Below, piece after piece: positions 37,901 through 51,129 of a DNA stretch of 64,000 bases; positions within the stretch are counted from its first letter, which is position 1, and every line of letters starts with the position of its first letter. The translations under genes were made by a program, and so were the position numbers. The notes under the pieces are model-generated. The model was given only the letters and a program-made list of their open reading frames with translations, was not told the origin of the DNA and ran no database searches. Origin of the DNA: Pachydiplax longipennis (Eukaryota > Arthropoda > Insecta > Odonata > Libellulidae); NCBI GenBank assembly GCA_036926295.1, contig JAVFKF010000002.1, positions 12,101,501 to 12,165,500 on the forward strand, in the 5' to 3' direction.

Positions 37901-40031
37901 TGCTGAAGAAATTTTTTGAAAAATCCGTTAGCATTTGAATTTCAAGAAAGTTTAGTGGATTCGAAATTCAGTAATTGTGAAGCATAATTTAAGTTTAGTA
38001 TAATAAATTATCAATTTTTTAAACGCCTTCGTGATTTATAATTATATTTACGGAAAGTAAGTCTCTTGTCGTCAAGACATCAATGGCGCATCATTGGGAT
38101 TTCTCCAGTTTTGGTAAGTAGAATAAGTTAATAGAATTTAAGTTACTAGAGTCGCTTCTGAGTAGAAAGACGGCAATTGGTGTCGTAAGTTGTTAAATTG
38201 TTATTTATGTGACAGTCGTTGGTGAATATTTTCTCCGTTATATAAGACTCTTTTAATAAGCTATTTAAGCACGTCAGGATTATTGATTTTTTAAGTTGTT
38301 ACCTTTCTATCTTCTAGTGTCCGATTATTTCCAGTTATGCACGTCTATTTAATCCGGTTTTTGGGGCATATTTATGAAATGAAACAAGGACTCTCAACTT
38401 CTGAGGACCATCTATCACAAAATCCCCAAATTCTTCCATTCTTTTCCGATACAACTTTCACTCATTAGATATTCGCTATCTTTAGATGCGAAACAATCTT
38501 CAGCAATATACTTACTAGGGTGCGCTCTCCATCGTAACGGAAATCTATATTTGAATTTTGGATTAACATCGTATTTCTTAATTTTTAAACCATTTCCATT
38601 ATTCCTCCATTTTGATAATCGATTCGTGTTTGATCTCTATCCATATTATATATTCACTTTCCAACGGAAACTTATTTTTCTTAAATACGTAATTTGATCG
38701 GAATTTAACGTCAAAGGAGGTCCATTTCGGGATTCTCGTGTTATTTTTTATTACCGATGAATAGTGTGGTAATATTAATGGAAGATAATTTTTCAAATTA
38801 TGAATGAAATGGGATGAGGACTGACGCACAAGTCCCTTTCTTCACACAGCGTCTACGGCACTTCTGAAAACGCTATCTGAAGAAACTAATTGAGTTTTCG
38901 TTCCATTTTAGTGTCTGTAACCCTTTGCGCTAACCACTTTTGAACGGAAATTTACGTTAGAATTTAAAATATTGACATTGCTATTGGATAGTAATTAAAT
39001 GAATTTATTTCATTATTTCCTTGCCTCCAATGCGATTAAAATTCCAAATGAAGCCGTACTGTATATTTATTTCGTTTGAGAAGTAATTTTCATTGAGTAT
39101 GCTTTTTTATTCGTTCTTAAATATGGCCATTACTCGGAAGTATTGATCCTTGAATCACAAAGACAAGATTAAATAAATCTTACGTCATAAAGTGGAAAAA
39201 GTCAAACTACTTTTCATTGTGGAACTTCTTGCTTACGTAATATTTCAGCAATATTTTTGAGAATGTGAGTTGATTGTTAAATTAAATTTTTGACAATTTT
39301 AGTATATTAATGCCTGTTTAAAGATCGATTCACACATAAGGTGAATCAGTCTTAGAAACTTATTATCACTAAGGTACGTTTACCTTCAACAGATTGCCAT
39401 CTGTAAGGAAGTCAATCAGAAGCTTCTAGTAACGGATACTCGGAATAAATTCATTAGAAAGTTTCTTTCCCGATAATGCTTTAAGGGAAATGCTCATGGT
39501 GCCATTCAGTAATTAACGGTACCCTTACCGGAAAATGAGTATTGAATTATAAGATTTAATTGAGTATTCATTATTACTCAAACAAGCCCCTTTGTTAATT
39601 TACTTATAGTTCCTCATTTATGCTTTACCAATTTTTTTTTCGATTTTTCATACTCATTTCAGTTCAAGAAAGGTTAGGCATGTATTACAAGTTGTACTAT
39701 TTCTTTATTTACGAATATGGTGTGTGTTTTTCAATTGAATAATAGATAAAAATCCACTCGATATTAGCGATGTGGAATAGAATATTTTTACACGAGATCG
39801 TAAACAAAATTCTAATCTAAATCATTAACATCAGCAAATACTTGCTATTATGTATGAAGAATACAATGTTTCCCCAGATTATACCCAATCTTCACCAAGA
39901 ATTAATTTGGTGTTTCTATTTCTAGAGTGAGACTTCCTTCTTCTGTTACCTGGAAGTTTCTCCTTGTGTGATCGTGGATGGGCCCTGACATGGAATTAGT
40001 AGGACCAAGACTACCCGGAAAACCGCAAGTG
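37890..40031 (+). pseudogene. matching decayed gene start, right arm
   Basis: This is the counterpart of the left-arm candidate. The ATG at 37890 sits in CCATGG, but a run of six T where the left arm has five shifts the frame to an early stop, and the donor is GTTAGC, not GTAAGA. The acceptor TTTCTATTTCTAG at 39913-39925 and a better second donor, GTGAGC, at 40032 are kept. The second exon equivalent (39926-40031) is 106 bases and contains in-frame stops. If a gene existed, this copy is dead. Confidence 0.22.
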
Positions 40032-42243
40032 GTGAGCAGTTCTTTTTTCTCTTTTATATTTCATCTTTGATAACACACTATTATTGCTATGACTCATAAC
40101 TCTGCTCGTTTTTTTGTTGTTATTCGAATGAACGATACTGTTGAACAGACTGATACTTGGTCCGTTCTTTCTCAAATTAAAATTACATTTATATTTAATC
40201 GCTTCATAAGGAACGCTTGTCGTGAAAGAAGGCTCAATGGCTAAAAATTTTGCAAAGTAGTCCGTAAAAGCAAAATATTTCGTATGAAACAACGGTTAAA
40301 ATGGATGATTATTGACCCGCTTGGTTCCCACGAAGTAATATCGGATAGCACAAGACTGCATTCCGAAATAATCTTAATTTAAAAGAAACATTTCGTATCT
40401 TCGCGTTATCAAATTATTCGCTGAATACGATATTAGGTCACCGCGAAATTTTTACATTGGTCCAATAGAATAACTATATTCCAAACTCTTGTTTCTTATT
40501 ATATACGAGACCGATATTGTTACAACGACTGCAAATTCTTTCAAAACAACCCTGAAACGCAAAACCTTAAAGCTATGGAGCAACTGATTAAGTAGTTATA
40601 ACTCAAAAGGAATCGGAGCATTCACAATATTTACATTTGATTTTATGAAAGATTGGTAAAATAAGGATATACATTATTTTCCACTCTACTGATTTCTATC
40701 TGTTTTTAATTAAAATTAAATCGCGTGAAAACCAAAGTCTGTATCAATACGAAAAAACGAATTTATCCCAAATTTTGAGTCATTCATATCCTTTAATAGA
40801 AAGTCATAGGATGGTTATATCTAACAATTTTTAAATGAATACCGTCTCTTATATAATAAATATGTACGATTCGACAATCAATTGGAAAGATATCATCCTA
40901 TATCTCGGGTATCCAGGCGTAGGTTTTCTTTACGTAAGAGATGTTTCGCTGTAATTTGGAGTTTACTTTATTTTCTTTTATTGGCTTTTTGTTTTCCTGC
41001 CGGTCACCATTCTCCTCAATCTCACTTACTTTAAGACATGACGCACTTTCATTTTTGCCAATGTTTACATGCCTTAAAAAGGAGAGGACAGTGAAGTGTG
41101 TACTGATATTTTAGGAGAACGACTAAGTAATTATCCCAAGGTCAGATGGCTCTCCGTTGCTTTCACAGATAAAATGATAACGGAAATTGGTTTGTTTTCT
41201 CCGACCTTAGAGTCTGTTTTGAAGTTCAAGATTTTTTTATTTTCGTAAACAAACAAGGTAAACATTATATTTATAATTATCCTAGTTTTTCCCCAGTCTT
41301 TCTGTAAAACATTCATTGGGTTTTAACCTAATGACACCAACTAATAATTTGCAACAAGCTAAAAAGTGCTATTGTAAGTCAGTATATCAATATTTACGGA
41401 TTATATATCCTAAGCCATTCCTTAGGTTTTAACGCAATATCGCAAAAAGCAACGTGCAGGTGCTCAGGTTTTCCAAACGTAAATATGCTATGTTTATACC
41501 GTGTTTCCTACCTTGATTTTTCACTTAGAATAGATGTCTAACCATCTGACATATATCCTATTCGATAAACAATATACTATATACTTTTCTCATACAAATG
41601 ATCAATAGCAATGTTCGGAGAAATTTTTTTCTTCCCTATAACCTGTTTTCACTAACGACTCACATCTAATGTTCAGATGAAAATGCACAGTGTGTGATGA
41701 GTCGAATATGTACAGCTCTACTATATACGTATAAGTATTACCACTTGGGCAGGATGCAAAGGAATTCCTGTTATAATTATTAAGCGATCATTCCTTTGAT
41801 GTTTCTTACTAAGAATATTAAAATTATATTCCCCATATTCTATAGTACACGGTGATATTCTGGCTTCATGTTAGAACGCTCATATGTAAAACATCGAATA
41901 ACGAAACTGAAGAGGATATACTTATACATAAAATTCCGTTTGCATTTTGAAATATGTTGGTGTTACTAACTTCATAAGTAAATATGTATGCAATATTACA
42001 ATTGTAAATAAAAATTGAATGCATTCGTTAGTATAACAGGGGAACTATTTATTAATAAATTTTTTTCTCTTTTTCCGCAGGAAAATCAGCATCCTTAACT
42101 CCTGAATAAGACGTGAGTACTCAGTTTTTCTTCTGTTCATATGATTAAAGAATTAACTTCATACAGAAAATTCAACAAATCTTTATTTACGAGGATATTT
42201 TCGCATGAATTGGGCCTATAACAGCAGTTACTTCTATTTTCAA

Positions 42244-42827
42244 CTAAGTTTTCAATCTCTGATATGAATATCCTCTGTATTGCACAAAAGAATATAATTC
42301 ATCCATCAAACTAGCACATGCTTTTTACGTTCTAATACTTCTATAGCTCTCACAATGAACGGTTGTTTATTGGAGCAAGATCAAAGTTAAATGAGAATTC
42401 GTCAATACTAAAAAGTAGTTTTCTAAAGAAGTGCAACATAAATGTACTAACCACCTGCTCTGTAGGGGGCGTGGGGAAGGCATTCCCTACAACCTTAGCC
42501 TACTTTTAGGCCTACTGAGTCAGGCATTTTTTCAGGGGCCTTTCTTTCACCTTCTTCTGCAGGGGTGAGGTAACTAAGCACTCACTTCTCACCTGCTCGT
42601 TCTTTCTGTCTATAAGGTCGGAGCTTCTCCTTGAAGTTGTGGCAGAGGGCCCTCTAGGCATAGAGGTGAACCTTATAGCACGTCACAACGACAAGGGGCG
42701 GTCCCCTCGCCAGGCTATAGGGCAATTCCCCCCCAATCCCCCCTTTCCCCCTCGTCGGCTGAATCATCGGTGAACTACCAGGAGCGGCGGTGTGCCGCTC
42801 TCAGGAGTAAGTTTCGGTGTTGGTTAA
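42244..42827 (-). repeat. highly conserved right terminal inverted repeat
   Basis: Partner of 29159-29745. The outermost 100 or so bases differ at about eight positions, the next ~190 are identical, and the following ~290 carry a few substitutions. Similarity falls sharply inside 42244. Confidence 0.9.
42728..42751 (-). other. G-quadruplex-prone tract at the right tip
   Basis: On the minus strand the order is G5, AAA, G6, ATT, G7, enough for a G3-type quadruplex. It lies at the same distance from the TTAA as the left tract, so each end presents the G-rich strand reading inward. Confidence 0.5.
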
Positions 42828-43301
42828 AGAAGACAGCGTGTGAGAAGGAGGAATTCGAATATTCTAAATATATTTAGGAATAGAATTCCGAAGTATAGGA
42901 ATACAATTTTCTTTACAGTGGTTTCAGTTATCTTCTAAGTATTTGAAATATTGTATAAACTGGTAAGATGAAAATCATTGATGTTCATTTACATCTTAAA
43001 TTGGAACTTGATGTTACGAAGGAAACTGTAGTAGGGATGAGCTATCAAAGTTTGGCTTTTATTATGAGAATATATAAAGGATGAAGCATTACACTTTCTC
43101 ACAGTTTCTCCTTCTACGGTTTGAATTCACAATAAGCAATCATTTGGGTATATATTTTCTTGAAAACCTGTTATACCCAATGCACATATCAGACTTTACT
43201 TTTCGCAACGTCACAGCCACCCTTGTCGAGGGCCGTTCTTGTTTTTTTGACATCATTTCGGTTTGGACGAGTGATATAGAGCGAACAATACAATCGTTTC
43301 A
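42828..43301. other. right flank of the element, no gene recognised
   Basis: Unique AT-rich sequence unrelated to the left flank. An 80-codon frame at 43081-43323 has no recognised product. Confidence 0.5.
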
Positions 43302-43456
43302 TAGACTTTCACGAAATTATTAATGCAAATTTAGACTTTCACGAAATTTCGATTCTTGTTAGAAAAGGGGCCTTACTCCTAAATCAATTTTTTACTTCCG
43401 ATTATCTTCGCACTTCGGAGCCTTCTACTATTGCCTTATTAATGCAAATTTAGACT
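43302..43456 (+). repeat. nested short direct repeats
   Basis: TAGACTTTCACGAAATT occurs at 43302-43318 and 43332-43348. ATTAATGCAAATTTAGACT occurs exactly at 43319-43337 and 43438-43456, 119 bases apart. This looks like two rounds of local duplication. Confidence 0.8.
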
Positions 43457-46400
43457 ATCGAAATATTTATTACCAAAAAAACATTGCATACTTCCTGAAG
43501 CAATTACTTGCATTCACAACGTGTAACATTATGATATTGGATAGTCAATGATAGGGAATCTTATTTTCTGAATGTTATTCTGTTAAGTACTTCATAATTT
43601 TCAAGAAAGATTATAAGTGTGCTATGAAATCTTAACTTTATACTGTTTCATAATAATTATATCATGTAATCATTTCAAACAAGCATATAGGATCAATATT
43701 AGACTTTATTATTCTAAACAAAGATAATGCTCGGTTAAATCTATATCTTCACTGGTATTTCATTATGTTTAAAGGCATCCGACATGTATATATTCTCTGT
43801 CTTTGCTGTAAAAAATAACTTCTACGTTAAAATTTGTTGGACATTTGAATTGAAAAACTTATCGCGTATTCGACACATCATTTTATCAACAGGAACTCTT
43901 TAATATTTCGCCACCATTAATTCTTATTGTAATGTTGCTGGTTTTCAAAAATTTCTGCAACTCAAATTTCATTTATTGCAATTTTAATATATTAATTGAA
44001 GGTTGGTAGAGAATAGTGTTATCCTCATCTTACATGTGCTGATGTTATCTTCTTTGCAAATTCATGAAATTATGGATACTTTTTCGTCGTATTTATAAAC
44101 AACACGAAGCAATCCTCTATCAATAAAATTCCGAAAATTCATTTAGGCATCTGATATTCGGTTCCATTATATATTGTAGAAAGCTTTCTTTGATCCTACG
44201 AACGATGAAAATCTGCTTTATCCATGATTTTGTCCTCTCTATAATTAATTTTAAGACAAGGTTACCTTTCTTTCACCTTTATCTGAAAGCCCCATAAAAT
44301 CTAATCTTCTTTCACTTCCTTTAGATTAGAACTTGTCTTAACTCTTCCGCTTCATTTTGTAATGAGCAACATTGTGAGAATCTTCGTTAGATGGATCGCC
44401 CAGCTGAAATTGTGCACATTCCTCTGCCTTCTTTTTTGTGCATGTGAAAATCAAGTAAAAAGCCACATCCATAAAATTATTTTGTACAGCTCATTTAGTA
44501 CCGGTTTCGAATATTCTTTTTAGCTCCCACATCGGATTCCAGCAAACCGTTGACTCATGGGCCGTTATTGCACTAAAGTTATTCACTACAACTCCTACTT
44601 CAGCCCGAGAAAAGTATCAAAATATTCGATATCATCTTCTCAATTATTTGATGTATATATATCAAAGTATATTTGGATGGGGAGTGAACCACGGCGTTGT
44701 GAAATTAAAAATCAACGCGAATCGTTGTAGATAAATTACCGGAACCAGAGAATAAGGGTATTCTTTATCCGAAGTAATTTTTAGTGTTATATCTGAGATG
44801 TTATATCAGGTTATAGAAAGAAAATAACCCATTTAAGTGGCTTTCAGAGGCATTCTACCTTTAGTCTTCTTTGCGGATCGCGATTTTTCATTTAGGTTTT
44901 TTGAAATAGAAAGATTGTTTGGAATTGACGGTGAATGGAAAGTCTCCGTTTTTTGTCGTTTCCTTTCGAATCCAAAAATTCTCAGTAAATGTGCGAAATC
45001 TTGAACCTATATTTGGCTATATACCTCCGAAGATTAAACAATAACTGATTCTGGCGAGAGCATAGTGAAGGAATATTGTACTGCTTTTCCGAATGAGCTC
45101 GGAGAGATCTCTATTAGAATCCGGTGTACAGAAATTCCAAAACGATTCCTTCTTTCCCTTTTCTCGCCTTAAGTTTCCAAAAATTTACCCACACAACTTC
45201 TAACCTTCTAAACTGCAAATCATGTAGTGCCTATAGGAATTTGAAATGCACTCTTTGGCAGCTAGAGCAGCGGCCGGTTGTGCAAGTGACTGTAGATACA
45301 TACATCACGATTACATTGAACGTTGATCTCACCTCAATATTAAAAGTTAATAAAAGCTGTAACCACAGTGGAGTAGCGATAGTAAATATCATTCGTGACA
45401 ATTCCAGAAAGTATTCTAATTACGTAATGGAATTAATAAAGGATATTTAAATAATTCAACCATTCAGAGACTTGTAACACAATAAATGGATGAGTTATAA
45501 TGTGATGTTCTCGCTATTTATTTCGTGCTCATTTTTCACGGTGTTGATTAAAAATATATCGTATATATACAGAAAATTAATAATATTTTAGGGTGTTTTC
45601 GCATAATAGAGAAGGGAAAGCGATTCAGTTCAATGTTTTTCTAGGTTCTGCTTTCAAATGACCCACTGAAGTTGCGAATTATGAAATGGGATATATCTAC
45701 TTTAATTAACAGGAAAAATAGGAAACCATGCGAGAGTGCTTTGGATAGCTTCGTTTACGACCGTTTTGCGTGATTTCCTTGGGAACAACATCGATAAAAT
45801 ATTACGAGGGAAAATATTTTTGTCTAATGACTTTTTTATGGACTTTTCTTTTTCGTTCACGGAATGCGTAACTTGTTTTTCAGGTTTGTGATGGCATATT
45901 TTCAACGCTATCTATATTTTTGCTTCTGAAATAAAATTTTGGAATATACTTGCTAGTCCAATATATTCTGTTTCTAAGTTTTGGCGTTTTACAGGGAATG
46001 AATTATCTCAATTTTTATGGCTCATTCATTATATACGGAATTCTCACTTAATTATTTTTATTTTCATTTAGATAAATAAATTTAAATTCAGAAAGGTTCG
46101 CCATTCGAAGCGTATGCGTAAGCCTTGTTAACACAGGCTGCATTTAATGTGTTTATTAGTCTGTTTTACAATCTAGAATCGAGTATTCCAGATATCTATA
46201 CATCCATCCTATCCTAAAAAAGATTCCATACGTAAACTTAAGTATTGAAAAATTGCCACTTTTTACTTTTACTTTTAGATTTATAATTTATAAAAGTATA
46301 TAGAAATGTGTCAGGAAAGGTCCGAGAGAGGTAGGTAAGAACATACACTTTTAAAAGAAAAATCAAGAGAGACTAATGAATCAATGTAAGCTAGATCTTG

Positions 46401-48289
46401 TCCAGTGTTTCGAGCTTCGTAATATGCATAAGCATATATCTATCAATCATAGTTGTTAAACTGTAGAATATTTTGCGATGCTGAAAATAGAACGCGGACT
46501 CACTACATTCTGTAATACATTACACAACGTACTTCTCTTATTTATAACTGTATCTTTGACTTAATCTGAGACGACTCTGTATTTTCATCGAAGAAAAGGA
46601 GTATCGTAGCTGTTTTTAATACATACATACATCGCAGAAATTTCATTTCTTCTTAAATTTTCAGTAAATAATGATTCAAGGTAATAGATCGAAGTATGAC
46701 AACGATACGGACAGAATTCGTAATCTATAAAAGCGTTTCCTGTCTCAAAATCAGTATAAACAGGACGGAAAATATCTAAAGGAAACGATTCAGCATTCTT
46801 TCCTGAACCTTAGAACGTCTCACTTATCAGTTAAGAGTTTGTAAATATGAATCGCAACTCAGTGATTATAGGGTTGTGAGTTTGCATGTCGGTTTCAAGG
46901 TTATACGTACGCTCCTTCTCGATGATTCTGTCACTCCACTTCTTCGACAACTTCTAATGGTAATGTTTTCCTTGCATTCGTGTATGCATAAAATTTCTTT
47001 GCAAGGTATTTGATTTTTGAGCACAAATACTTTCAAAGATTTAACTCGAAATAGTTGCTGACGTTGCTCTAGTCTTTTGGTATCACATGGTATATATGTG
47101 TGGGGTGACACATTGCTGTCTTACATTCAACTCTGTATGAAGTAAACACGTTTTGTGATAATATGTGACCCAGAGATATTCAAAATTCCGCTTGGTTATG
47201 AAAAACACATTCCAATTGAACCTCATCACCAGGCACATCTCGAATCCATTAGAGAATAAAATAATAGGTGGTAAGATGTATTAGACGCCCGTTTCGTTTC
47301 GACGAATAAAAATTCATTACATTAGAACTCACGAAGAAATAATTATAATAACGGAATTAATTAAACTAATAACGAAATTTGAACCGCTACGAATATTCAA
47401 AGAAAGCGGAATAAAATGTTAGGTTTAATATGGTATTTGATTTTCCGGGCAATGATTAGCGTTATTTTTTATGAATTAAAAGTCTAACACAATAAACTCA
47501 TTCTAATGGAAAACTCGGTTATGCGGTTACAATATTTACTTCCTATATTTTAAAATTACCATTTTTATTTCCCTCCGGAAACTTTCTACTTTTGTCTGTA
47601 GCTAGATTCTCAAGATTTGGAGATGATAATTATAGGCAAACTTAATGGGGAAAGATTTTCATCCTTCACTCTAGATCAGTTAACCGTTTCATTCTGTTTC
47701 TTGCACGAATACAATTGTAAGAATAATTATGTACATTATGTGTTTTCAAGGTTTGCACTGACATTGTGCGGCAAACTTTTCAATCTCGTGGTATATTTTT
47801 CCTATGTAAGAATGAATGAAAATGAGTTAGAAGGTCACATCCGTTTCGTGGACCGCTAGTTATCCTATTCCTAGTCCTATTCTATCTCATAAAATGTATT
47901 AGGAACTTGGTAGCAGATATTCCAGAAGAATATACCGCGGGAGAATCCAGCCTTAAAATTTACAAGATAAACTGAAAAATTGAGCTATTAATATACTATG
48001 TAAACTCAAATTAGATGGAAAAAGAATCCGCTGATATTTGGGAGAAATTAACCTTCCGCCGAGAGACGGAAAAAAATTCTCTATAACCAAAGCCGAAATA
48101 CAGATTTTCAGGAGAAGCTCGTTTACATCTAGGCAACGGATTACTCAGAGCTAAGCTAGTTCATCATCTGCCACTCATAGGAATTTAAATCCTTCATCGT
48201 CTGAGAAGATTCCTTTTATTTTAGCCTCGAATCGGTAGAGTCAACTTCAATTACGACATCCATATCTCAGCACGTTATATTGACCCCGC
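43457..48289. other. no gene recognised
   Basis: Long AT-rich stretch. Frames of 67-108 codons (45124-45450 plus the longest) have no recognised domains. Confidence 0.5.
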
Positions 48290-49060
48290 ACCTTTCAGTA
48301 TCACTGAACACGGACTGCTTTTATCAAGTTGCGACATCCACTGACCTCTTCGGAGAATAAATTATGTTTCAAAACACGTTGAAGGGGATTGGTACTCTTT
48401 CCCCTCTTGGAGCGCTTCCACCGCCATATTTCGTGCCAGTATTTACCCATCTCCTCGAGCGGAGGGAATGAAAATTCTTCGCCGGCAACGCGCGTTAACA
48501 TAACCATAATTTCATCCCGCGAGATTGCACGGGAGTGTTTCTCGCATACCTGCGAGGGTGAGCCGTCTTTTTTAACGCCCTACTCATGATTTCCTCCGCT
48601 CGCAGTCGTCACCAATGTTTCCCTTTCGATCCCCCGAGTTAATCCGCCTCTTCCACCGCAATATGAAAGGCGGTCGCGAGGTTTTTCATTTAACGTTTCC
48701 ATTCGCAGCGACACCTCGGAAGGGGTTTAATAATCTCTCGCTTGTTTCCAGGTGAGAAAAAGTTGGGCGCGTATAGCGCACTTCATTTGCTCCTCTATGC
48801 AAATCGCTTCGAAAGCGCCAACTTTATGAATGTAAAAGTCGGGTCGACGTCATTCATTGCGGGAATTGCGCTATGAATGCGTGAGAGGATGCTTGGAAAG
48901 ACTCGAATATTTTCGCTCATTCTCAGTTTTCGAAACTTTCGCATAAATGTAAACTTATTTATTTTGACACTAAGCGAGCGCCCTGCGTTTCCCGGTGTGA
49001 AAATGAAGTTAATTTTCGAGTGTAATTTTGCTCCGACGCTAAAGTACACATCGTAAAAGT
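48290..49060. other. CpG-richer unique island
   Basis: GC and CpG rise clearly, with GCCGGCAACGCGCG at about 48481 and GGCGCGTATAGCGC at about 48766. Several short frames on both strands overlap and none is recognisable. Candidate regulatory or conserved non-coding DNA. Confidence 0.35.
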
Positions 49061-51129
49061 AAACATTTCGTCCAAATATCAAATTTACCCGTCTATATTT
49101 TCAAATAAATTACTCTCAGAAAAATAAGAAGCAAGGCGCTTACCAAATAAACTTTAATATCCACTATTCTTAGAAATTGGGTAGACAACATTCTCTGTAC
49201 AGTGAAAGGATCTAGGATCAGGAAAATGTGCAATAGAGACTACAAATGGTCTAAATTACATAGCTTAGAGTCGTTGCTTGGCTTGGTAGCCAAGAAGAGG
49301 GAAAACTGGAAATATCAACAATATCAATAACCATATTAATATTGTTTGCTAAATATAATATTTATCTTGTAGCGGAGAATTAAGTATGAGCATTAAAATA
49401 AATATTTAAATCATATGAATGAAATTTCCTCTTTTATCGTTGTAGTTAGATAGAAATAAAGGTAAAGTCCATGAAAAGCCAAGAAATTCTTTCGGAGGTT
49501 GATGGTATCAAAAATTCTGTCCTAGAAAAATACTTGCATTTTGCTCGAAAAAACACATCACTAAATTGAAATCGACTCATTGTACGACTTCATTGTATTA
49601 ATTTTTCGGTAGTTCTGTTTGTTATTAGAAATATCTCTCAAGGTTTGCGGCATTCACTCTAGTGTTTTTCTTTTCTTATTAGACTGCTATTAAGATTTTC
49701 CTTTCTTGAATAATACTCGCATACTATATTGACATTATAATTTACAGTAATAATGTATTTTAGGTTATGATTCAATCAGGAATTCTATCTATTCGTTGTA
49801 AAAATCTTTTTTGAATATTTTTTTCTGAAGTTTTTCTAGACGTATTTTCCGAGGAACTGGTTAGGAATACATTCTGCTGTTAGTATACAGAAAATCATTG
49901 GAAAATGGACAGTTGCCAAGAATCTTATTTGAAAGACATAAATGTTTTATTATTTCCGCATCGAATATGGTGATAAAGTACATTTGTTATCAAGGAGTAG
50001 ATAAGACATATCTAATATAAACGCATAAATTTAGAAGATATGGCGGAGTGTTATCATTCATAAATTGTAACATACTAGTATCTCTGAAGACCTTTAGAGT
50101 ACATTTAGAATTGCAGCGTCACCTCATTTAAAGCTTGGCTAGGTCTGATATTTCGTAGAATTTAATTTCGCAGAATAAATGTGAACGTATCTTAACGTGA
50201 TAGGCTTTTAAATGGTCTTGACGTTGACTGTCACCGGTATATTCCAAGAAATACCAGAGGCAAGCTTTGTTACGCGCTCTCATCGTGTTTTGCATGACAC
50301 AAGTTTATTTTCTACAACTTGCGCTGAAGCGAAAGTACGGGACTGGTTGTAGTAAGTTATTTACATTTTTCCCAATTCCTATGGAGATTTCTGTTTATTA
50401 TGGCTGGAAAAGGGAGCGGTAGATTCATTTCCTTCATTCGAACATTTTTTTGTCATTATAATACCATCTCATTTTTAAATTAAAGCTTTCATTCATTGGA
50501 CTATTCTTTCAGAGGAATGGGTTAGTGAAACCTATCCTAATATTGATACAAAACATTCGAATGTTGAATTATTTTGTAGTAGTCTCGTAACAAAAGATTT
50601 TTCCTCTACGATTATTTCTCTTAACGAAGGGTAAATACCAGATAGTTGATTTGGTCTTTTGTAGGGATATAATAGGTATTAATAGATAGCTTTCCTATGT
50701 TAGTAAAAAGTAAAGAATGAGGTTAAGGGAGGAAAACAAGATCTAACGAAGAAATTCCTATACTAGAACGGTGGTAGTAGACTTCCTTTGGAAGGAAAGT
50801 TCACATAAAAGATTAGAGGGCGAAAACAGGTATGCACATTTTCATAAGGTGTAGGGGATAATACCAGTGTAAAGGAAAACTGGCGTATCTTTAGCTTTGA
50901 TAAGCTCGCTCTAAAGGGGTGAAACATTAGCTATATGAAAAGAGAAGAAAATGTGAATGATTGAATATCTTTGATTTTTCATTGAAAAATATAACGGAGA
51001 CAGAGTAAAGGTTTGGTCTGATATTGATAAAGGATAGACTGCTGAAGTAGAAGTAGGCGAGAGCAGCATAGTATGACTCACAGTAAGAAAATGACAAAAC
51101 TTTGTCGGATGATGTGAAGGGAGAATGAG
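49061..51129. other. no gene recognised
   Basis: AT-rich, with an 89-codon minus-strand frame at 50927-51196 lacking any recognisable feature. Confidence 0.5.

Larger units (their letters stand above)
29159..42827. mobile_element. giant inverted-repeat element with TTAA ends
   Basis: Left arm 29159-~34000 and right arm ~37620-42827 are reverse complements of each other across a spacer of about 3.6 kb. Matches run in order along the whole length. Paired coordinates sum to about 71990 near the ends and 71618 near the inner island, so the arms differ by indels only. Similarity stops abruptly at TTAA (29159-29162 and 42824-42827), with CCAACACC...GGTGTTGG just inside and unrelated flanks outside. 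TTAA is the target of piggyBac, Kolobok and Sola3 transposons. However, TTAA is itself a palindrome, so the two copies might belong to the arms and not be a duplicated target. No transposase was recognised. Alternatives are a segmental inverted duplication, or two insertions of one element in opposite orientation. The inverted repeat is certain; a mobile origin is likely but unproven. Confidence 0.75.
37620..42827 (-). repeat. right arm of the giant inverted repeat
   Basis: Reverse complement of the left arm, about 0.35 kb longer because of insertions here or deletions there. One difference lies near 41280-41435, where a segment with an AAGGAATGG/CAATGAATG motif appears twice but has one counterpart near 30760. 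The inner edge is blurred by a local direct duplication at 37561-37778. Confidence 0.93.
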
